A stretch of 64,000 nucleotides of DNA from an uncultured Opitutales bacterium (GCA_900546565.1 URDC01000002.1:62001-126000), one strand, 5' to 3'; shown: positions 17,900 to 25,910, numbered from the stretch's first letter. The notes: generated from the letters alone by a model not told the origin. Made by a program: numbers and translations.

Positions 17900-19852
17900 T
17901 CAGAAAATACTCTCCCAAATTTTGTCGAACCACGTCCGTTCCACAAGCCTGTTGCCTTCAATTACAATGCCGCGCGTCGTATCCCTGTCGACGTAAACCG
18001 CGGGCTTGGCAATTCCGCTTTCAAAGAAGACATTGTCGATAATCTTCACATCGCTCGCTTTCTCTATTTTGATTGTCGAACGCGTCGGAAGCTCGTTTTT
18101 GCGCGGCGTTTTCTGCTCGAACGTGTTCTTGTAGAAAATCACGTTTTTGCACGAAGCCAGGTCGAGCGTGCGACCGAACGTGTCTATAAACCTGTTGTTT
18201 TCGAAAAGGATGTCCGTCAGCGCGGGATACTGCGTGCGGAATTTGTATATCGCCATCGTTATAGCCGAAACGTTGTCGCCGTCAACATTGGTTGGCGTCG
18301 AGTTTGCCGCCTCGAAAACACAGTTGCGCACCACAATGTTTTTCGCGCCGTGGCCTTCTGTCCAAAGTCCGGGATTGTAGCCGGAATTTATCTTCATCGC
18401 GTTCGCCTCGTTGTGGTAGAGCACGCAGTTTTCCATAGTGATGTCGCTTGCCTGAAAAATCACTCCGCGGGCGCGGTTGCCCCAGAATTTACAGTTTTTG
18501 ATAATAAGATTGTGCGTGTTGTATTCGCGGTTGAAAAGGATGAAAACGCCCGATTTGTCGGCGGCTTGCGGAATCCTTTCGTCGAAGAAAAATTCCGTTC
18601 CCTTCGGTTTCAGTTTCACAACTTTCGAGACCTTCGCAACAAGCCCCGCGGGCGAAAAATCGGGATTGCGGAATTCGATTCTGTCGCCGATATCCGCGAA
18701 CACCGAGTCCGAAACGACCGAAAAATCCGAGTTGCGTTTCGCATGGCGCGAGTTGCTGTGGACATTCACACAGTCGTCCGCCCCCAGCCCGAATTCGCAA
18801 TCGATAATCTTTACAAAACCCGCCATTCCCTTCATATGGAAGTGGTCGGCAGTGCATGTAATCACGCGGTGGATTCTACTGTTTTCCGGACGTTTTATAT
18901 TTGTTTTTATGAATTGCAAATATTTTTGCTTTTTACTCGACGGGAAGTAAAAACAGTGGCCCGCGCACGAGTACACATTCACATTTTCCATAGTCAAATT
19001 CACATTGTCTACAAACACCATATTGTTCATATGATAGTAGTAGTGCTGCAACCTCAACATCATACCCATTTCGAACGTCTCAAATTTTTTCCAGCCGCCC
19101 CAGCGTATCGATTTCGGCGCGGGCGCATATATGCGCGCAACATTCGGTTTCAGCCATTCAATGCGCTCCTTGACCTGCTTGCCGCGCGGATTGTTAAACC
19201 ACGTGTGCGTGCCGAAATCCGAACCCACACAGTCCGCATTCACATCATACGGCGACACACAAACCATATGCGTTTTCGGGTGGTTAAAACCGTCTGGATA
19301 GTCCACAAACTTCAAGTCGACATACGTCGTTTCACACTTGTCGACATTTTTGCCCACGACCTCGACAAGACTCGCGAGCGGGTCGTTGTCCCAGTCCCAG
19401 TCGACATTGAAATTTTCGAATTTCACGCGTTCGCAGTTTGTGAAGTTGAAATTGTTCGTCGTCTTTTTTCTGAAAACGAACGTCGCCCCGTTGCCGTCGA
19501 ACGTAAAATCTTTGAGCCCCGAAAAATCGACCGCGACCTCTTCGAAAATCTTGTAGACGCCCTTGTTTACCACGAGCTTCGACGCTCCGAGCTCGCGGCA
19601 ACGTTTAATCGCCCTGTTCAAAATCGTGGCAGCATTCTCGACCGATTCATTCAAACCGAAGTCCGCCGCATTCAAAACAACATTGTTTTGCGGCTTGGGC
19701 AATTCCACCGAAAAATCCTTCGCCCCAGTCGGAAGATTTTCCTTCGATAACGGATAACTCTTCGCCGATGCGGGAATGTCAACTTTCTGAAAATCGGCAG
19801 CATACACCCCCGAAACTCCCAAACATAATAGAATAGCAATTAATCTGTTCAT
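17900..19852 (-). CDS. secreted GH110-like beta-helix glycosidase, paralogue
   Basis: A 650-residue paralogue of the adjacent gene with the same layout: signal peptide (LIAILLCLGVSGVYA), a linker ending LPTGAKDFSVELPKP, a beta-helix with VKFENFNVDWDWDNDPLASL, FGLGADDCVNVHS and FWGNRARGVIFQASDITMEN. The two proteins are similar over their full length but clearly diverged, so this is an old duplication and not a recent copy. It is the promoter-proximal gene. The acidic pair in GADDCVNVH is conserved, so both copies are probably active. Exact linkage specificity cannot be read from the sequence. Confidence 0.72.
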   Translation of the reverse strand: MNRLIAILLCLGVSGVYAADFQKVDIPASAKSYPLSKENLPTGAKDFSVELPKPQNNVVLNAADFGLNESVENAATILNRAIKRCRELGASKLVVNKGVYKIFEEVAVDFSGLKDFTFDGNGATFVFRKKTTNNFNFTNCERVKFENFNVDWDWDNDPLASLVEVVGKNVDKCETTYVDLKFVDYPDGFNHPKTHMVCVSPYDVNADCVGSDFGTHTWFNNPRGKQVKERIEWLKPNVARIYAPAPKSIRWGGWKKFETFEMGMMLRLQHYYYHMNNMVFVDNVNLTMENVNVYSCAGHCFYFPSSKKQKYLQFIKTNIKRPENSRIHRVITCTADHFHMKGMAGFVKIIDCEFGLGADDCVNVHSNSRHAKRNSDFSVVSDSVFADIGDRIEFRNPDFSPAGLVAKVSKVVKLKPKGTEFFFDERIPQAADKSGVFILFNREYNTHNLIIKNCKFWGNRARGVIFQASDITMENCVLYHNEANAMKINSGYNPGLWTEGHGAKNIVVRNCVFEAANSTPTNVDGDNVSAITMAIYKFRTQYPALTDILFENNRFIDTFGRTLDLASCKNVIFYKNTFEQKTPRKNELPTRSTIKIEKASDVKIIDNVFFESGIAKPAVYVDRDTTRGIVIEGNRLVERTWFDKIWESIF

Positions 19853-20134
19853 ACGAAGCGAACAGTAAAAAATATAAAAACCACTGTCAATAAAAAACGT
19901 TTAAATTCACCCTCCCCACATCCAAAACAACATACCCCAATATATACTACATAATCACCCCCATACCATCCCCACTTTCAAAAACCTCACCCGACTTCCC
20001 CTTCACAACCACCTGCCCCACAACCCACATGGATTATAGAAAAAACAACTCCACCCGACAGAAAAAACGGGAACGAAAAAAATAGACTTTACTATTGTGA
20101 AAAAAAATGATTGACTACACGAAATAAAAATAAT
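19853..20134. other. gene-free, C-rich leader between the GH110-like gene and tRNA-Gly
   Basis: It must contain the promoter of the GH110-like pair (minus) and of the tRNA (plus). The middle is an unusual low-complexity stretch rich in C and A. I see no convincing ORF or hairpin. Confidence 0.5.
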
Positions 20135-20210
20135 GCGGGCGTAGCTCAATTGGCAGAGCGCGAGCTTCCCAAGCTTGAGGTTATGGGTTCGACCCCCACC
20201 GCCCGCTCCA
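20135..20210 (+). tRNA. tRNA-Gly (anticodon CCC)
   Basis: A 76-nt cloverleaf including an encoded 3' CCA. The acceptor stem GCGGGCG pairs perfectly with CGCCCGC, the D arm is GCTC/GAGC, the anticodon stem CGAGC/GCTTG encloses loop TTCCCAA, so the anticodon is CCC, which reads GGG. The T loop is TTCGACC with a stem whose outermost pair is A-C. The discriminator is U, as usual for glycine. It lies exactly where base composition changes to AT-rich, making it the likely integration site of the island that follows. Confidence 0.93.
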
Positions 20211-20295
20211 CTTAGAATACAGATAATATACTGTTTGAAAGCGACTTGCAAAAATTTTGCGAGCCGCTTGATTTTTAACCATTTGGTTAAAAAAT

Positions 20296-20340
20296 GGGGG
20301 GGGGGTGAAGGGCTTTGGGACCCGGTACCAAATTGGTACC
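20296..20340. repeat. G10 tract and GGTACC palindrome beside the tRNA
   Basis: Ten consecutive G residues at 20296-20305, then a perfect 17-bp palindrome GGTACCAA-A-TTGGTACC at 20324-20340. Both lie in the 227-bp gene-free strip between the tRNA and the first island gene. Confidence 0.6.
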
Positions 20341-20437
20341 GACGTCAGGCTTGCGCTCATCCAAGGAAATTGGATATTAAAGCACCAAAATTTGTCGGAT
20401 TCTTCGATAAATTAACTATCTTGTTTAGCTCGGCAAA

Positions 20438-20839
20438 ATGGTATTTAAACGTAAAGCAATATATAAAGAAAAAGGAAAAAGTTTAGATTACGTTTATCTC
20501 TCTACCAATGCCGATACCAATACAACTACAATTTACGACAAATTTTTTGAGCGTGATAAATACTTTGAAAGAATTTTTACTCGTTCAAGTTGGCTTATTC
20601 ATGAAGCTTCTCATGTCACAGGACTTCGCGAAGAAGCAGGGAGCGAGGTATTTCTTAACGCCGAAAGCTATAGAAAATTTATCTGCCTACTTTTTGATAT
20701 AGCGACTTTCGATGAACTTTATCCAGAAGCTAATATTGCTAAAACGCTACCACTGAAATCAAATATAGGTAGAAAAGAATTCCCTGGCCCCGACCAACCT
20801 CGCGATTCAAATGGACAATGGAAAAAAAGCATAATGTAA
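20438..20839 (+). CDS. small HExxH putative metallopeptidase
   Basis: A 133-residue protein with the zinc-protease motif in SWLIHEASHVTGL (about residues 47-59), followed by a helical segment and a Pro/Gly/Asp-rich tail ending RDSNGQWKKSIM. The general look resembles HExxH domains found as effector or toxin tips, but there is no signal peptide, no third zinc ligand I can assign, and no delivery domain. A stop codon lies just upstream in the same frame, so it is not the visible tail of a longer protein unless a frameshift occurred. It overlaps the next gene by 22 bp and is strongly AT-rich compared with the chromosome. Confidence 0.55.
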   Translation: MVFKRKAIYKEKGKSLDYVYLSTNADTNTTTIYDKFFERDKYFERIFTRSSWLIHEASHVTGLREEAGSEVFLNAESYRKFICLLFDIATFDELYPEANIAKTLPLKSNIGRKEFPGPDQPRDSNGQWKKSIM

Positions 20840-21396
20840 CATTTTCAAAAACCGATAAACACAATCCTTCCAGAAATTTTGTCGAAGACATAAATAAAGG
20901 TACAAGCATAAGAGAAAGTCTAAATAAAGAAGGGATTAATGAAACTTGGGCTGCGAACGATATAAAAATTGATGGATTTGAACCGAACTCAGAATATACG
21001 ATTGTTTTATCTGTAAAATATAATTATTCAGGAATAGATGGGGATGGATCTAAAGAATATAATGTGGCATATGATTCAAGATCTGATACAGATGGAAATA
21101 TAATATTAGAACGTGTCGGTTTTCTAAATTCTGAAACTAACGGTATGAGTGAAATTGATGCCCAACTTAAAATTTATACATTTAAAGGGAATGCATCAGA
21201 AAATTTTGAAAATATAGGAAAGGTTCAATGGACTTCCAGTAAAGACGGAATGGGAACTTATCTTGCTTCTCATGCAAGTGATGGTTCATATAATAGATTA
21301 GGTTATAAAAATACAGGCAATTATAATGGCGGAATCATAAAAGATTTTTCACCCAAAACTAATCCTATTTATGAAGGGAATTTAAAAATAAAATAA
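20818..21396 (+). CDS. uncharacterised partner protein
   Basis: A 192-residue acidic protein I do not recognise. The middle (EYTIVLSVKYNYSGIDGDGS onward) is rich in beta-strand-forming residues and Gly, Asp and Asn, suggesting a beta-sandwich. There is no signal peptide or membrane segment. Because it overlaps the HExxH gene by 22 bp, the two are expressed together and may act as an effector and immunity or inhibitor pair; that is inference from layout only. Confidence 0.5.
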   Translation: MEKKHNVTFSKTDKHNPSRNFVEDINKGTSIRESLNKEGINETWAANDIKIDGFEPNSEYTIVLSVKYNYSGIDGDGSKEYNVAYDSRSDTDGNIILERVGFLNSETNGMSEIDAQLKIYTFKGNASENFENIGKVQWTSSKDGMGTYLASHASDGSYNRLGYKNTGNYNGGIIKDFSPKTNPIYEGNLKIK

Positions 21397-21400
21397 GTAA

Positions 21401-21440
21401 AAAAAGAGAGCGGGGATTAATTTCCGCTCTCTTCTTTTAT
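21401..21440. terminator. bidirectional terminator between convergent genes
   Basis: GAGAGCGG (21406-21413) pairs with CCGCTCTC (21424-21431), with A-rich and T-rich flanks. It overlaps the 3' end of the minus-strand gene and serves both convergent units. Confidence 0.75.
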
Positions 21441-22361
21441 TTTTTGCAAGTATTTTAATGATTCTTCGGTATTCTGAATTTTTAAAATGTACTTGGCTAA
21501 TTCAGTATCTTGAGGAGCTAAAAAGCCCGTGTAGAAATTCAACCATATGTCTTTATTACAAGCTAAAATTACCCGTCGAACTTTCTCCAAATCTTTCTTG
21601 AACCCATAGAGTCCATGGTAGTTTACATATATGCGATAAGGTCTCCATTGGTAGGCCTTTTTAGGATTATAGATTTCAGATGTTTGAATTTCTTTATCCA
21701 CATCAAGGCTTTCTTTTAGTTCTTTTAAGCATTTTAATGTCTTTCCCGGTGCATCTTTTTTGGATCTCTCATTTGCTTTTTCGTACATTCGCGCGCGTTT
21801 TTCGATGGCTTGAGCCAATGATTTTTCACTCTTGTAGATTATATCCACACTTTGGAGACAACCGATACCTTCAAATTCGTATGATTCTATCAAAGCGCGA
21901 GAAACAGTTTTCATGTCAAATTCCGCTATCGCCTCGGAAATTTTCGCAAAAAGAATTGCTTTTTTTGCATCTCGCACCTTAGCGCGTTTTAAGTGTCTAA
22001 TACTTTCGCCCGGAGAGAATTTCCACATATCAGGCGGAATGCTATAGTCAATCTTTCCAAAGATCTCTTTAGGGAAACCGGCGTAATAAAGAGACAATTC
22101 CAATGCTCTATTGGAGATATCGTTTCTTGACTTCGGAATTCCCGTACAAGTAGTATCATGCCATAATTTATCTTTATTGGCTTCTATAAAATTAAAAGTT
22201 ATTTCGTCTTTATGGAATTCATAATATTTTAAGGAATCTTCAAGTTCTGCCAGAAATGTGGCGCTGGCATCTAAAGTAATACTTTCACTTTTAGATCCGC
22301 CATATAAAATAATTAGCGGAAACCAAATTGCTATAAAATATAATACTCGTTTTAAAGCCAT
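21417..22361 (-). CDS. uncharacterised membrane-anchored or exported protein
   Basis: A 314-residue protein from ATG 22361, chosen because it places a hydrophobic signal or anchor (VLYFIAIWFPLIILYGG) at the N-terminus; an upstream in-frame start at 22436 would add 25 residues. The rest is mainly helical and charged, with few cysteines and no motif I can name. It is AT-rich like the rest of the island and stands alone, convergent with the HExxH pair. Confidence 0.5.
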   Translation of the reverse strand: MALKRVLYFIAIWFPLIILYGGSKSESITLDASATFLAELEDSLKYYEFHKDEITFNFIEANKDKLWHDTTCTGIPKSRNDISNRALELSLYYAGFPKEIFGKIDYSIPPDMWKFSPGESIRHLKRAKVRDAKKAILFAKISEAIAEFDMKTVSRALIESYEFEGIGCLQSVDIIYKSEKSLAQAIEKRARMYEKANERSKKDAPGKTLKCLKELKESLDVDKEIQTSEIYNPKKAYQWRPYRIYVNYHGLYGFKKDLEKVRRVILACNKDIWLNFYTGFLAPQDTELAKYILKIQNTEESLKYLQKIKEESGN

Positions 22362-22728
22362 GAATTGATTAAATATTGATTCGCTTGCTCTATCAAGTAA
22401 AACTTGAGAAGATATAAAATACCTCAGGTAATACAATTTTTGCTTCTTTATATTCTTTCCAGTATTAATAGAACTTTTCTATTGTCTGCCATTACAACAC
22501 CTACCATTCGTTATTGTTTCAACAAGCTGATTTTGAAGAACGGAATTTAACTTCGTAAAGATCCGCGATTTATTAAAGCTTTCTTATTGAGTTATCATTC
22601 TCGGAATGTACAGTAATAGGATAGATGTACAAAACGAGTATTTTCTGCATAACTGAGTAAATACCATAGGCGGGTAAGAAATTTTTAAGCGGGGAGACTA
22701 AACTCAAAATAGAACCCTATTTTGACCT
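22362..22728. other. gene-free stretch with an operator-like palindrome
   Basis: AT-rich, no convincing ORF. It ends in a perfect inverted repeat, CAAAATAG-AACC-CTATTTTG (22705-22724), directly in front of the ATG at 22729. This could be an operator or a hairpin that hides the start codon. Confidence 0.5.
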
Positions 22729-22980
22729 ATGGACAAATTTCCCAGACTCAATTACAGGCCCAAGAAAGCTCACCCCTTTATAGTCCGCTACTATGATAGC
22801 TCCTCAAATAAGCGTACATCGCGCTCATTTGCCGCCCGAATGGACGCAATGCAATTTATGGCTGAAAAGTCGGGCGACGCTAAGACTTCGCATTTTGACA
22901 TTTCAACCGAAGAAAAGGAACTTGTTATGCGCCTTAAACGCGAATGTTTCGCCCGCGGATTGCTCTCCGATTCGGCATAG
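22729..22980 (+). pseudogene. N-terminal fragment of a tyrosine-integrase-like protein
   Basis: Eighty-three residues resembling the N-terminal arm-binding region of phage-type integrases: RLNYRPKKAHPFIVRYYD, then an SRSF-A-A-FMAEKSG pattern and a charged helix, ending abruptly at LLSDSA. The expected core-binding and catalytic domains are missing. Its last bases run tail-to-tail into a second integrase fragment on the other strand, so this looks like one side of a rearrangement junction. A free-standing small DNA-binding protein is the alternative. Confidence 0.5.
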
Positions 22981-23753
22981 CGCATAAATGCGTTGGCGGC
23001 ATCGACCCGAAGGATAAAAGCCGAATTGGAGCGTGGAGGCGGACTTATGGTAATTCGTGCATCCTCATTGGGATTTTTTGCCAGATATTTGTTTTTTACC
23101 ATAAAATTCAAAATCGGATTAATCCGCTTTTTATATGCCAAACCTCCGTGTTTCTTGTGATTATAAAAGTCTTCCAGATTTTCGGTCGAAATGTCTTTTG
23201 GGGTCTTTATCTTTTTATATTTACAATACTCTCTAAATTGAAAGACTGCGTTTTTGAGTGAGTCGGGTCTTAAACCTCTAGTCAACCCGTCCCTTTTGTA
23301 GACTTCCATAAACTCTTCAATTGGAGTATTGGAAAGCTTCGCAGGGGGAATATAATGTTCCCATGCCCAATCGCATATCTCTTGAGGGGTAACATTATAG
23401 ATTCTCGCCATGTATTCCAACCTGAACAATGAATGAACATCCATTCCCTCAGGCACAAAAGGTATATCTTTTGGTTTTTCAAAATCGGGAAAACTGGGAA
23501 AGTATTTTTTAACTTCCGTCACGATTAAATTCAGCGATTTTGATTTCTTTATGATATCTTGCGGCCCCTTTCGGATAATCCTGCAAATAAAACGAACATC
23601 GTCTCCAGTTCGCTTTTCAAAATAGACGGAAACTTTGCCGTCTACGCTTATTAGGGTTTTGCTGCCTCCGTTTTTGTTCAGAAGGTCACTAAACCCTAGT
23701 TTCTTTCCTGCCGACTCTTCGGCAAGCATTTTATTTATAATGTTAGTTTTCAT
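22791..23753 (-). pseudogene. truncated tyrosine recombinase lacking the catalytic domain
   Basis: From ATG 23753 the protein runs through an N-terminal region and a core-binding SAM-like domain (GLRPDSLKNAVFQFREYCKY, then NPILNFMVKNKYLAKNP), as in phage integrases. It reaches ANAFMRYAESES near 22960-22990 and then becomes a meaningless reading of the opposite-strand fragment. The catalytic R-H-x-x-R-Y domain that should follow is absent, so it cannot recombine DNA. It is probably the broken remains of the integrase that delivered the island or part of it. Confidence 0.6.
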
Positions 23754-24257
23754 ATTGTGAACTTTCTTTGCCACTTTCGTTGCCCAATTCACAGGGTGGT
23801 CGGGAAATTTTGGGTAATTTTCTTTTCCCAGCCCGCAAACCCTTATTTTAAGGGCACCTTGCGTTGATTTTTACCGTAAAGTCAAGCTGCAAATTGCTCG
23901 CTCATAGAAACTTACATTACCAGATAAATTGGGTAGTTCGGGTAATGCAAGCAGGTAGAAACCAACAGGTTGGAACTCTGTGTTTTTGGGTTGCAGCTTC
24001 CAAAGAACTGCGTTTTGGGAAAAACGAACGCGGCGTGGTTATTTCCGCAAAAGGTAATTAGCCCTGCGGATAAATATATTTTAGGAAGCGGCAACAAAAA
24101 CAAAACGAACCGCAAAACGGGTTTATTTTTGGACAAAACCGAAGACGCTCGGATAAGGCGTTTATAAATTTTATCCTGAGGCAACTAAGCCTTGAAATCA
24201 CTTTCCCTTCCACGGCTAAATACCGTTGGGAATACTAAAAACAAGAAAGAAAACAGT
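23754..24257. other. gene-free region before the pilin-like gene
   Basis: About 500 bp between the divergent integrase remnant and the pilin-like gene. Short ORFs are present but none looks like a protein. It must contain the pilin-like gene's promoter and a long leader. I tested it by eye for a cyclic-di-GMP riboswitch and could not match the consensus. Confidence 0.4.
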
Positions 24258-24683
24258 ATGAAACATACTCTATATAAGAAAGTTAAGCGCGGTTTTACGC
24301 TTATCGAAATGTTAATCGTTGTGGGTATCATCGGTATCCTCGTTGCCCTCGCGGTTCCCGCTCTTAGCACGGCTATGAGCGATGCCCGTCAGGCGAAGGT
24401 AAGCGCATACATCTCGCAAATCAATACGGCACTCAATCGTTATGTGATTGACCAGCAGGTTAAGAACCAGAAGACCGCAATCACGAGCCTTGAGACAAGT
24501 TGGGATTCGATCAAGCAATACCTCGTTATCAACGGCACAACTAACCACACATACGCTGACTTAAAGGCAGCTGTTTGCAACAGAGGCAATGCTGAAATTG
24601 GGGGCGGTACAGTATCGTGGGGTTCGAATGAATACGCCACTATAACACCCGTTACTATCACTTGCTCGGGCGCGGGCGAATAA
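24258..24683 (+). CDS. type IV pilin-like / pseudopilin protein
   Basis: A 141-residue prepilin. The N-terminus is short and basic, then GFTLIEMLIVVGIIGILVAL, with the prepilin peptidase site after KRG, Phe at +1 of the mature protein and Glu at +5. A hydrophobic helix continues into an amphipathic one (ARQAKVSAYISQINTALNRY) and a small beta domain with two cysteines that could form the usual C-terminal disulfide loop. I chose ATG 24258 because it gives a correct leader length. No assembly genes (pilB, pilC, pilD) are nearby. It ends at a strong terminator. Confidence 0.85.
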   Translation: MKHTLYKKVKRGFTLIEMLIVVGIIGILVALAVPALSTAMSDARQAKVSAYISQINTALNRYVIDQQVKNQKTAITSLETSWDSIKQYLVINGTTNHTYADLKAAVCNRGNAEIGGGTVSWGSNEYATITPVTITCSGAGE

Positions 24684-24703
24684 TCCAACCCACAAACCTT
24701 AAC

Positions 24704-24734
24704 ACAAGGGCGTTCTGCGGAACGCCTTTTTTTG
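24704..24734 (+). terminator. intrinsic terminator of the pilin-like gene
   Basis: GGCGTTC (24709-24715), loop TGCG, GAACGCC (24720-24726), then T7. Confidence 0.88.
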
Positions 24735-24737
24735 TGC

Positions 24738-24783
24738 ACAAAAAAATCGCGCAAGGATTATACTTGCGCGATTTGCTTTTTTA
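24738..24783. terminator. terminator of the HTH gene
   Basis: AAATCGCGCAA (24744-24754) pairs with TTGCGCGATTT (24764-24774), with A/T runs both sides. It lies just downstream of the minus-strand HTH gene. Confidence 0.8.
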
Positions 24784-24789
24784 TGGAGG

Positions 24790-25110
24790 CTACTCTAAAT
24801 TCAGTTGCCGCTTTTGTTTTAACTTGGCAATTTCCTCAGGGACAAAGTGGCGGTTGTATCGCCCGCCCGACTTTATGACGGGGTATTTTTGCGCAAGGTT
24901 GTAAAGCGTCTTGCGCGAGACACCCAAGATTTTCATCGCCTCTTGGGTCGTCATATAAACCTGCGCGGGGGTTGCGTTCTGCGATTGATGCGATTGTAAA
25001 GTTTGGCTTATTACGTCAAGATGTTTTATAATCATGTCCATTCTTTGTTCAACGGAAACAAGAGCTTTGGAAATGGCGTTTGCGATTACTTCTTCATTTA
25101 TGTGTTCCAT
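24790..25110 (-). CDS. MerR/excisionase-like helix-turn-helix protein
   Basis: A 106-residue protein from ATG 25110, which gives a normal N-terminus; the longer open frame upstream would read through the C-tract repeat. The first half is a helical segment, probably an oligomerisation coil (EQRMDMIIKHLDVISQTL). The second is a winged-helix domain of the excisionase/HTH_17 type: YMTTQEAMKILGVSRKTLYN, then PVIKSGGRYNRHFVPEEI. It likely acts as an excisionase or a local regulator. It faces the zinc-ribbon gene divergently across the inverted-repeat element. Confidence 0.78.
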   Translation of the reverse strand: MEHINEEVIANAISKALVSVEQRMDMIIKHLDVISQTLQSHQSQNATPAQVYMTTQEAMKILGVSRKTLYNLAQKYPVIKSGGRYNRHFVPEEIAKLKQKRQLNLE

Positions 25111-25151
25111 AACAGAAATGATAGGGAACGCCACTTGATTTTTCCGTCCGC

Positions 25152-25370
25152 GCCTAACTACCCCCCCCCCGAAAGTGAACGCAAAAACGAACAGGCAAAA
25201 CCTAATCAGTATAAGAGTCGGGATAAAAATCTTCGCCCACGGAAGAAATTTTTCACATTTTTGAAAAAAATCGCCGATTTTGCCAAAATCGCTCAAAAAA
25301 ATTCCTATACTTATAAGGTTTTGCCCATTGATTTTTAATGTTCAATGGATAGAGGGGGGGGCAGTTAGGC
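25152..25370. repeat. 219-bp inverted-repeat element bounded by C/G tracts
   Basis: The left end is GCCTAACT-A-C10 (25152-25170); the right end is G8-C-AGTTAGGC (25354-25370), an exact reverse match of the outer 8 bp plus the homopolymer. Inside, the arms match again: GGCAAAACCTAATCAGTATA (from 25194) against the reverse complement of TATACTTATAAGGTTTTGCC (25306-25325). Total arms are about 60-70 bp, imperfect. Each arm carries an outward-facing TATACT hexamer. It occupies the whole space between two divergent genes, 0.75 kb from an Mpi-type invertase gene. Confidence 0.7.
25302..25337 (+). repeat. direct repeat R1, left copy
   Basis: Begins TTCCTATACTTATAAG and continues GTTTTGCCCATTGATTTTT. 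It matches 26031-26066 at about 33 of 36 positions. It is also the inner part of the right arm of the inverted-repeat element. Confidence 0.75.
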
Positions 25371-25386
25371 AAACGCTAAATTTTTA

Positions 25387-25438
25387 GCAACGGAAACAAA
25401 AATTGCCAAGCAAGACAATTCCGTTGCGTTTGGCAATT
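25387..25438 (+). promoter_or_regulatory. pseudoknot-like leader of the zinc-ribbon gene
   Basis: Two perfect 9-bp pairings interlock in the order A-B-A'-B': GCAACGGAA (25387-25395) with TTCCGTTGC (25419-25427), and AATTGCCAA (25401-25409) with TTGGCAATT (25430-25438). In RNA this is an H-type pseudoknot ending 4 nt before the ATG at 25443. It could control translation. Confidence 0.5.
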
Positions 25439-25442
25439 TAAA

Positions 25443-25910
25443 ATGAAGAGTAAAAAAAACAAACCCTACCCAACGGAAGAAGTTCTGTTGGAAACGTACC
25501 TACTGATTGACAATCCGCTCAATCTGGGACGCGATTCGCCGTTTGCGTATATAGCGGCATTCCTCCGAACGGTAAAAGAAGTCGTGAAAGAGTTCAATGT
25601 TAGGACAGGAGAACACGCAACGTGTGTAAACGATATACGCGATTATATCGCCAGACACGAAGAATGTAAGCTGCGTTTACTAACACTGGAACGACCAATT
25701 CCGTGGGAATGGCAGATGCACTCAGAGGATACCTGCCCCAAGTGCGGCGGACATAAAGTTGCCCGGGCAAACCCAGTAGTTGAAAACTACAGGGTGTATA
25801 TTCCGGGCACATGCCAATCGTGCCATGCAATCTGGTGCGCAACTGGGAAGTTAACCGGAGCGATTCCGTTTGACCCCAACGCCCTAAAAAAGGCAGATAT
25901 AACAGTCTAA
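25443..25910 (+). CDS. uncharacterised zinc-ribbon protein
   Basis: A 155-residue protein, not recognised. The N-terminal half is helical (LLETYLLIDNPLNLGRDSPF onward). The C-terminal half carries a four-cysteine zinc ribbon, CPKCGGHKVAR ... GTCQSCHAIWC (about residues 98-136). This suggests nucleic-acid or protein binding. The gene has no close co-directional partner and is flanked by direct repeats (25302 and 26031) and by two copies of TTTGGCAATT (25429 and 25976). It therefore looks like a small cassette. Confidence 0.6.
   Translation: MKSKKNKPYPTEEVLLETYLLIDNPLNLGRDSPFAYIAAFLRTVKEVVKEFNVRTGEHATCVNDIRDYIARHEECKLRLLTLERPIPWEWQMHSEDTCPKCGGHKVARANPVVENYRVYIPGTCQSCHAIWCATGKLTGAIPFDPNALKKADITV

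Noticed and set aside
18350..19750. 466-residue plus-strand ORF
   Set aside because: It is the antisense frame of the GH110-like gene, with no recognisable domain; a similar antisense ORF lies opposite the paralogue.
20003..20251. Minus-strand ORF across the tRNA containing GGRTHNLKLGKLALCQLSYAR
   Set aside because: This is the well-known false protein produced by reading tRNA-Gly in antisense; the tRNA explains it.
23754..24257. Cyclic-di-GMP riboswitch before the pilin-like gene
   Set aside because: Such riboswitches often precede pilin genes, but I could not match the conserved core here.
25110..25296. N-terminal extension of the HTH protein
   Set aside because: The extension would translate the C-tract repeat into a Gly/Val/Arg stretch; a normal start exists at 25110.
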